NCBI GenBank assembly: GCA_963693285.1 | Contig: OY848925.1 | Span: 6,178,932-6,242,931, forward strand | DNA: 64,000 nucleotides | From: Xestospongia muta | Lineage: Eukaryota > Porifera > Demospongiae > Haplosclerida > Petrosiidae | Direction: 5' to 3' | Shown: piece by piece, positions 57,257 through 64,000 of the stretch | How the letters are laid out: each line of letters starts with the position of its first letter | How positions within the stretch are numbered: position 1 is the stretch's first letter | The notes under the pieces: model-generated | Databases searched by the model: none | The model's input: only the letters and a program-made list of their open reading frames with translations | Told to the model about the DNA's origin: nothing | Position numbers and translations under genes: made by a program

Positions 57257-57820
57257 CAACAAATTTAATAGCTTGCAATCTCTCTCTCTTTCTCTGAATA
57301 TATCAGCTAATTTATTTTATTAAATAAATCCACAATTAGAAATGAGATGTTGGTTGTCATATAACGTTAGTTACTACAAGAGGAGGAGTTTGGTATCAAC
57401 GTTTGTTATAAGAAGAAAAAATGCCATCACTGACCAATATTATAATCGTTAAAGAGTAAGATTGACTCCAAAAGAAATGAATCAGAAACCAGTAAGAGCC
57501 ACTAACCTCTCATCACAATTTACACAAAGTTGATATTGATTTTACGCGCATAATGCCGTCATAATTAAGCACATAAACATAATTATTACCGCTTCATTTA
57601 GGCAGCGAACATCGTATATAGTACAATCCCATTTATAATTATACCAAGGAATCTTCGATTCTACGGGCACAGCATGTATTTTAGTAATCTATTTGCTAAA
57701 AATAATAAAACTATAATTGTTATAAAAAATAATCTAATTATAGCGGTAAAAATAATGTTACTAGATCTGTAGTTCATGATATATTATTGTCACTAGATGG
57801 ACAATAAATAATAAAAAACT
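57257..57820. other. convergent 3' flank, MOK and GDE1-like copy A
   Basis: AT-rich sequence with no supported exon, holding both 3' ends. Confidence 0.4.
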
Positions 57821-59130
57821 TCAATTATACATATCAGATGTGACACTATCGGTCATAAAGGGGATTTGGAGGTCATTTTTGAAATATTGTTGCTCCACAG
57901 GTGTGTTCACAGTCCATGCAGCAACAGCTGTACCATAATTTGTCATGAACTTCTTAGCTGAAAACCTGCATCATTAAATTAATATAGCTGAAATATAGAA
58001 CATTGTTTTTCTTACCTATTATTTACGACATCAGATTTGTTAGGTAACAATACAGCAATATGAAGGACTTTACAAACCCAGTTTATAAGAAGCCAATAAA
58101 ATAATCTTGATCCTATAGTGGCAATGGTTTGCTTCCAGCATTGAGAGAAGCGTGGAATTTTATTTGGATAGTGAGAAAATTCTGTACTACAACAAGCTAC
58201 CCCACATAATATATTAGGATCCTTTTGTCTTAACTGTTTAAGAAAGAAAGAGTGGATTGTGATTTATTTTATACTAGTATTCTATACTCACTGCATAAAT
58301 AACATCAGGATAAAATGACACAACTGCTATTTGATCATAAAGTGTACTGTCACTACTGAATAATGTCTCCAGTGTGAGTACTGTCTATATGAGAACATGA
58401 CAATAATTATAAGAATGAAACTGAAACATCTTAGTTTTTATCATAAAACGGTAAAAATTAATGGTATATAATACACATACTTCTTCCGGTGTTCCTTTCA
58501 CATCTAATAACATGAACAACCCTAATTGTTTGATCATTGCCACTGCTTCTTCAAGAGTTGGAATTCTAGCACCAGAAACACTATAAAAATAAAAGCCATA
58601 ATCTATAATTCAGCATAATTGCATTGCCACTGTGTGAATTGTTGCTTGGCAATTAATGACATAGTAACTCTTTGTAAAATTATCTTACCCAAATTTCACA
58701 CCAACATCTAACATCTTTGCTTCTTTCAATGTCATTTCATGTAACCAGCCACTACCATTGCTTGTCCTATCTACAACAGGATCATGAAAAAGTACTGGAT
58801 GTCCATCTTTTGTAAAACTCAGATCAACTTCTACAACACTAGCTCCTACAGTTTGAGAATATCGGAAACCCTCTACAGTATTTTCAGGAATCCCTCCTCT
58901 GTTGTGAAACTATATTACATACTACACACAACAATGATGATTACTGACCTGTGTGAAATAGGTCCTCTAGACATTGCTTCTCGCAGTTTCTGCATTCTTT
59001 GAGGTGGATATTGAGGATACTTTAACCCACGTAATGTAGCCCAGAAGAGACGAATCAGAAAGTAATAGAGGGTGGCCAGCCGTCTCAACAAGAAATTCAT
59101 ATCCATTATACACTCACCAGCATCTTCCAT
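57821..59130 (-). CDS. GDE1: GDE1-type glycerophosphodiesterase, copy A
   Basis: Exons 58949-59130, 58689-58898, 58481-58580, 58292-58384, 58016-58233 and 57821-57965 give 315 residues. A hydrophobic N-terminal segment (LATLYYFLIRLFWATL) precedes the GDPD TIM barrel: HRGGIPENTVEGFRYS, VEVDLSFTKDGHPVLFHDPV, DRTSNGSGWL, FMLLDVKGTPEE and AVAAWTVNTPVEQQYF. The catalytic pair (HR, FHDP) and metal ligands (ExD) are present. A second hydrophobic stretch, LFYWLLINWVCKVLHIAVLL, lies near residue 230. GDE1 is a membrane glycerophosphodiester phosphodiesterase acting on glycerophosphoinositol and N-acyl-ethanolamine precursors. The sister copy lies 303 bases away on the same strand. Confidence 0.92.
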
Positions 59131-59433
59131 TGTTTTTAAACAGGTTTAAAAACTATTTTACAATGTCTTTTTTCATTTCATCCTATCGTCTGACCTAGGA
59201 ATGGTGGAATCCTACCTATCACAATAAATCTTGTTTGACGAGCCGGTTTGACGACTTCTATTTACTCTAAAGAATTTAATATGTAGGGTGTGGCTCCTTC
59301 ATGAATAATGACTATATAAACAAAAATAACTTAATGCATGAAAATTAATTAAAATAAATATTATAAATATATTAAGCATTATTATTATTACCAACGGTAA
59401 TAATGATAATAAAATAATCGTATGACATTGAAA

Positions 59434-60816
59434 TTAAGATGATGCATTCAGAAAAGACTGTTGATCCTGCTCTCCTAGGTAATCTGTCATGTAAGGCAAC
59501 TTAAGGACACGATGAAAGTGATCTTTCTCGTCTCCAGAATTCACAGTCCATGTTACCACCGCAATACCTTTTTTACGATAGGACTCCAAATTAAACCTGT
59601 ATTTAAAAGCCAAAGTTCATTTGTTCCACTAAGTAAACGATCAATGAATACCGTTTACTTAAGATGTCATCTTTGTGAGGTAACAATAGTCCAACACCTA
59701 ATATCTTCCATATATAGCCAGTCAAGTATCTGAACATTGCTCTTTCCAATAGTTCAGCTAATCGTAATTTCCACCTTTGCACGTAATATACTTGACCGTC
59801 AAAAGATCGTGATAAGAGTGTACCTCTGACAACCAGACCAGTGACAATATCCTTGTCATGTTGTCTTAACTGTTGACATAAGGAAAACATGAATATAGAG
59901 TAGATTCATTGTTTAGTGTGCTCTAGTAAAAGTTAACATATTTGTTTGTTAAAAATACTAACAACAAACTAATAAAGAAAATTAATTGATAATTGTGAAT
60001 TCACCTTGTAGATGATATCAGGAAAGAATGTAATAACAATAATGCGATTATATAGAGATGGATCTTCATTGAACAGTTTCAATACTGTAGGTATAGTCTA
60101 TAACGAAAAGGGGTTAAATAGTAACTGTTACTGTAGTCATTATCATTTCATGGTGGGTGTTAAACATCTTACTAAGGTATCACCACTTTTTAATTCTAAG
60201 AACATGAACATATCAAGTTGTTTCAATGTCTCCACTGTCTCGTATAGAGTAGGGATAGTTGTTCCAGTGTAGCTATTAATATAAAAACAAAATATTATTT
60301 CATTATACATCTCATACAAACTGACCCATATTTATGTCCAACATCTAACTTCTTCACTTCATTTAGTGTTAAATCCTTTAGGTAACCAGAGCCATTGCTG
60401 GTCCTATCTACTGTCCAGTCATGTAGCAGAACTGGATGGCCATCTTTAGTGAACTGAAGATCTACCTAAACGTGAATTAATGAGGTTACAATGAAAAGAA
60501 ATATCTGCTGACTTCAATGGTAGACGCTCCTAACGCTTTAGATAATCGAAAGCCAGTTAATGTATTTTCTGGTATTCCACCTCTACAAACAAAGAAAAGA
60601 CAAGAAAATAATTATAATTATATTATTATATTGTAAATATTGCCGTTATTACCTGTGAGCAATGGGCCCTTGGATAATGCCATCCAATATCTCCTTAATT
60701 TTAGACGGGGAGAGTCCAGGGAGAGGTTTATTGAAGATTATCCTGAAAGGAATAAAAAAGAAAAGTTGAAAAGCTGATCTCAACACACGAAAAGCCATAC
60801 GCTTTGTGAATACCAT
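59434..60816 (-). CDS. GDE1: GDE1-type glycerophosphodiesterase, copy B
   Basis: Exons 60653-60816, 60513-60582, 60326-60465, 60173-60272, 60005-60097, 59652-59869 and 59434-59596 also give 315 residues. The barrel motifs are HRGGIPENTLTGFRLS, IEVDLQFTKDGHPVLLHDWT, DRTSNGSGYL, FMFLELKSGD and AVVTWTVNSGDEKDHF. All catalytic positions match copy A except that VKG becomes LKS in the third strand. The N-terminal membrane segment reads AFQLFFFIPFRIIF. Copy A's 210-base second exon is here split by a phase-0 intron into 70 and 140 bases; every other junction is at the same place. This is a clear tandem duplication followed by one intron gain or loss. Confidence 0.92.
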
Positions 60817-61129
60817 TGTTTGCTCAGTTGTACAATAACTGTTACAACTGTCACAATGCGGTGAAAAAAGCTGTCTGTAGGCGTGTCGTCTTGTCTCTTG
60901 TCTCCGTTCACTTCAGTAAATTTAGGCCTACTTTGTGAAGTTGTGTTTTTCTGATTCCTCGTTGTTTTATAGAAATATTTGGTGGCAGTAGGAAGAAACT
61001 GTAAGTTTATGCTAGTAAATGTCTACATTATTGTTCTGTGACTGCAATGACAACTAGTAATCGTGGTTTATATAATCAACCGTTTTTAACCACACCCATA
61101 TCTTGTTCTGTCCACAGAGAGTTGATAGT
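60817..61129. promoter_or_regulatory. divergent promoter and 5'-UTR exon
   Basis: The region lies between GDE1-like copy B and the small membrane-protein gene. An untranslated first exon of the latter probably ends at GAAACT/GTAAGT near 61000 and splices to TCCACAG at 61117, 13 bases before the ATG. Confidence 0.45.
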
Positions 61130-62364
61130 ATGGGTCTATTTAGAACGGCTACAATACAAATAAGAAACACTCTTCCATTTTTGAGACCAATCAGAGAGAT
61201 GATTATTGGATTTGCAATCACAGGTTATCTAATCTACAAGATTCCTATATCAGGTACGTTGTCATAGTGCATTTGGTCCCCCCCTAAATTTGTCCCCCAG
61301 GACATATTACACTAGTGCAAAATGTCCCCGGGGACATTCTGCACTAGTGTAATATGTCCATGGGGGACTACTGGCACTAGTGGAGATTGTCCCCTCTCAG
61401 TACAAAGTGTCCCCTGGGGGAGGCATCCTGTACTAGTATAAAGTGTCTCCCCTAAACTCCTAAATAAGCATTTGCTCAACGACAATGAATGAAAAAATTA
61501 TAATAATGAATTGAAAATAATAATACAACCTATAAACAACTGTCACAAAACCATTCTGAATTTCTCTTTTTCCATGCTTCTTTTGGAGCATTCACACAAA
61601 CATCATGGTACCATTTATTACACAAACTGCAACATATCATTCTACCACTCTCTGGTAGCCAACAAACACAATAGATGTTAAAAGTTATTTGAGAGTTCAT
61701 CTGAGCTTTTCTTGTTCACATTTAGTGAACCCATTTGGGTACCTATGATAACTAAGAAAGTCATAAAGGAAGTCGTAATTGTCTTCATTGGCAGCCATCT
61801 CTCTGTCTAGTAGCTATATAGTTCTAGATCTCGATCTTAAAAGTGTGAACAACGTGTTTTTGGCTGACTTTATATAGTTAAACTTTAACTGCAAAGAATT
61901 TACATGTATTACAAAGTTCATACCTTGGTTATAGCAGTTTCTATTCATCAATCGATGGGGAGACATTTCACACTAACTGGGACAATTTGCACTAGTGCAG
62001 AATGTCCAGGGGGACATTCAGCACTAGTGCAAATTGTCCGGGGGGACAGTCTGCACTCCGTACGTCAAGGTCACACAGTATTGGGTCTAAGGTTGCCGGT
62101 AACTATGCTTCATAGGATATTAATACATTTAGGATTCAGAAATAAGGTTTAGACATTACTGGCATTCTAGATGCTTACTATAATATGTAGTACATTACAT
62201 TTCAAATTTCATTATTTTTTTATAAAAAACTTTTTTGTTACTATATTTAGATGAAGCAAAAGCTAAATCAAGTGAGTACACTTACTAAAAATAGAACACA
62301 TTTCATATTTTCGTATTTATTAGAGTTCTTACATCCTGAACTCTCTGATGAAGAACATCACTAA
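61130..62364 (+). CDS. small mitochondrial-type membrane protein (ATP5MJ-like)
   Basis: Exons 61130-61253, 62251-62271 and 62324-62364 give 61 residues. The middle exon is a 21-base microexon. The protein has a basic N-terminus (MGLFRTATIQIRNTLPFLRP), one membrane helix (EMIIGFAITGYLIYKIPI) and a charged tail ending in HH. Size and layout resemble the 6.8-kDa proteolipid of ATP synthase (ATP5MJ, subunit j), which has a GLMGFIVYKI-type helix and a basic tail ending in HH. The assignment is tentative because so few residues are diagnostic. The first coding intron, nearly 1 kb, is by far the largest here for so small a gene and carries a candidate mobile element. Confidence 0.6.
61530..61700 (-). 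CDS. PHD-finger ORF inside the element
   Basis: 56 codons, starting MNSQITFNIYC. It contains a full Cys4-His-Cys3 pattern: C-V-C in YCVCWLPESGRM, C-C-SLC in MICCSLCNKW, WYHDVC, then W-FCDSC at the end. PHD fingers usually read histone H3 tails; short ones are also carried by some transposon proteins. The start codon overlaps the stop of an upstream 33-codon frame by ATGA. No splice sites are needed. Confidence 0.6.
   Translation of the reverse strand: MNSQITFNIYCVCWLPESGRMICCSLCNKWYHDVCVNAPKEAWKKRNSEWFCDSCL
61697..61798 (-). CDS. short upstream ORF of the PHD element
   Basis: 33 codons beginning MAANEDNYDFLYDFLSYHRY and ending QEKLR. Its TGA overlaps the PHD ORF's ATG. The two frames could be halves of one protein parted by a frameshift, or a coupled pair. 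I do not recognise the family. Confidence 0.4.
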   Translation of the reverse strand: MAANEDNYDFLYDFLSYHRYPNGFTKCEQEKLR

Positions 62365-62960
62365 ATAACAAAGACAAACTCTGATAGTTGTAGATGTTAA
62401 ATATGTTATTGGTATTTAACTATTAACATTATTATGTATCAAAATATTGTTGTGATGAGATAATCTATTGGCTATTGGCTCACTTGTGTAATGTGTTAAT
62501 TAGTAGTAGATAATCTAGAGGTGTCCAATTGGAATTTTTTAAATTGTCAAACACCCAATACAGATTACTCCTAATTTAAAGTGACCAGTAAAGTATGTTT
62601 GCTATGAGAAAGAAAGTAAACTGAAGGAATGTACATAATGATTGCTGATGTAACTGAGATAGACTGTAAGAACTGAAAAAGTACTTGTGGCAGTTTTTTC
62701 AATCATCCAAGAATAAATGAATCACTAAATTCTAGCAGAAACAGCAAATAAATAGAAGAAAATTTAATGAACATAATTAGAAATAAAGAATTTGAATTGA
62801 TTGACATTTTGACATTACTAATAAGAGTTTAATAGAGATAAATAAGAACAGTAAAAGTATATATTGACCAAAGGAGAAGTGAAATGATGATAATTACATT
62901 GACAAAGAGAATAGTTGAAATGATTCATTGTTAGCATGTAGTAACAACACATAGTTAGTA
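62365..62960. other. AT-rich intergenic stretch
   Basis: It holds the 3' end of the ATP5MJ-like gene and otherwise no exon I can support. Confidence 0.4.
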
Positions 62961-62964
62961 GCCT

Positions 62965-64000
62965 CTGCAATCAGAGATCACACTCCATACCATTTCTGAA
63001 ACAAAAGTATCATATCAATCAATGTAAAGAATAAATTACTTTTTAATCTTAAATTTTAAGCAGTTCTTTTGTCCCTTGGAGTAGATTTAGTATCTCACCT
63101 ACAAGAACTGAGACCCCAGGTAACATCACATGGAGGTGGTACTACATTGTTGCTCACACTGTTTGGAAAGAGAAGAGATATATGAATTAAATATAATGTA
63201 CTTAAGAGTGTTTTGGAGTTGATCGATCTGTAACATCCTGTAGAAGATATTGTAAAATACTTATCTGTACATATAATGGATGGAGTCTTGATCAATTGTA
63301 GTGTTCTTGATCCAATATGTCCAGTAAACTTACTGATTGATGGTAAATCCTTATCTATCCAATGCAACACAGTAAAATATTATAAAGAACTTACTGGAAG
63401 TTTCTTGATCAATGAAAGTTTCTTGTTCAACAGTAGAATTCTCTTTTCTATCCAATGCAACAGAGTAAAATGTTTTAAAAACTCACTGGAGGTTCCTTGA
63501 TCAATGGTAGTTCTTGATTGATTGTAGAATTCTCTTTTCTCTATCCAATGCAACACAGTAAAATATTATAAAGAACTCACTGGAAGTTTCTTGATCAATG
63601 GAAGTTTCTTGATCAATGGTAGAATTCTCTTTTCTATCCATTGCAACAGAGTAAAATGTTTTAAAAACTCACTGGAGGTTCCTTGATCAATGGTTGTTCT
63701 TGATTGATGGTAGAATTCTCTTTTCTATCCAATGCAACACAGTAAAATATTATAAAGAACTCACTGGAGGTTCCTTGGTCAATGGAAATTTCTTGATCAA
63801 CAGTAGAATTTTCTTTTCTATCCAATGCAACAGTGGAAAATGTTTTAAAAACTCACTGGAGGTTCCTTGATCAATGGTAGTTCTTGATTGATGGTAGAAT
63901 TCTCTTTTCTATCTAATGGGACACAGTAAAATATTATAAAGAACTCACTGGAAGTTCCTTGATCAATGGTAGAATTCTCTTTTCTATCTAATGTGATACA
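62965..64000 (-). CDS. partial hypothetical gene with repeated exon-like units
   Basis: On the - strand an open segment (63095-63370) contains NNVVPPPCDVTWGLSSC, followed by GT at the right phase and a possible last exon near 63000 encoding RNGMECDL then stop. Upstream, repeated units each carry an acceptor-like TTGGATAG and a donor-like CCAGTGAGT around a 35-53 base core that can encode KENSTIDQ. The unit lengths are not multiples of three, so not all can be constitutive exons. No family is recognised. The gene would continue beyond the window. Confidence 0.3.
63330..64000. repeat. tandem repeat, period about 92 bases
   Basis: Seven or more copies, marked by ACTGGAGGTTCCTTGATCAA or ACTGGAAGTT... 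at about 63393, 63484, 63579, 63671, 63764, 63856 and 63946, alternating with TAGAATTCTCTTTTCTATCC. The array is not finished at the window edge. Confidence 0.93.

Larger units (their letters stand above)
61276..62060. mobile_element. candidate hairpin-ended element with PHD ORF
   Basis: Left end: a near-perfect palindrome at 61292-61368 centred on CCCCGGGG at 61326-61333, with arms running through CACTAGTGCA and GACATATTA (one mismatch, one insertion), plus related motifs to 61450. Right end: a second palindrome at about 61979-62036 with the same CACTAGTGCA, AATGTCC and TTTGCACTAG words. Between them on the - strand is a PHD-finger reading frame. No target-site duplication is obvious. It sits in the first coding intron of the ATP5MJ-like gene. 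Confidence 0.55.

Overview
The window is eukaryotic, animal nuclear DNA. It is AT-rich and very densely packed. Almost every gene is cut by short GT-AG introns, many of 44-70 bases, and neighbouring genes are often only 40-300 bases apart. Metazoan genes (SNAP-25, WDR81, vasohibin, GMAP-210, CCDC61/VFL3, MOK, death-fold proteins), tiny introns and abundant (CT)n/(GA)n tracts point to an early-branching animal, most likely a demosponge such as Amphimedon. That placement is inference. Exons were joined by hand, using reading frame, intron phase and splice consensus. Family names come from recognised motifs, not from a database search.

Layout. 1-2.6 kb: no supported gene. 2.6-6.2 kb (-): death-domain protein with a serial coiled-coil tail. 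6.5-8.1 kb (-): degenerate ubiquitin-protease-like gene. 8.3-11.2 kb (+): two tandem SNAP-25 genes. 11.6-23.1 kb (-): WDR81, with a DED-protein gene (12.1-14.3 kb, +) nested antisense in one intron. 23.2-25.0 kb (-): vasohibin. 25.1-30.4 kb (+): TRIP11/GMAP-210. 30.9-32.2 kb (-): cofilin/ADF. 32.4-33.1 kb (+): COA6. 33.5-36.1 kb (+): CCDC61/VFL3. 36.3-37.8 kb (-): OPA3 and NAA30. 38.0-47.1 kb (+): SEC14-spectrin-DH-PH RhoGEF of the PLEKHG4 type. 47.4-48.1 kb (-): glyoxalase I. 48.4-49.9 kb (+): BtaA-like DUF3419 enzyme. 50.1-50.5 kb (+): SAYSD1. 50.7-51.7 kb (-): DNPH1/RCL. 51.9-54.0 kb (-): gamma-butyrobetaine-type dioxygenase. 54.5-57.3 kb (+): MOK kinase. 57.8-60.8 kb (-): two tandem GDE1-type phosphodiesterases. 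61.1-62.4 kb (+): small ATP-synthase-type membrane protein, whose first coding intron carries a candidate mobile element with a PHD-finger ORF. 63.0-64.0 kb: a tandem repeat array with splice-like signals that runs off the end.

Themes. Several genes act on cilia, microtubules or the Golgi (vasohibin, GMAP-210, CCDC61, MOK). Others serve mitochondria (COA6, OPA3, the ATP-synthase-like protein), membrane traffic (SNAP-25 x2, WDR81) or lipid metabolism (BtaA-like, GDE1 x2, BBOX-like). Two genes carry death-fold domains. The most unusual items are the nested antisense DED gene, the bacterial/algal-type BtaA enzyme in an animal locus, the hairpin-flanked PHD-finger element, the all-phase-1 coiled-coil exon series, and the two GDE1 paralogues that differ by one intron.
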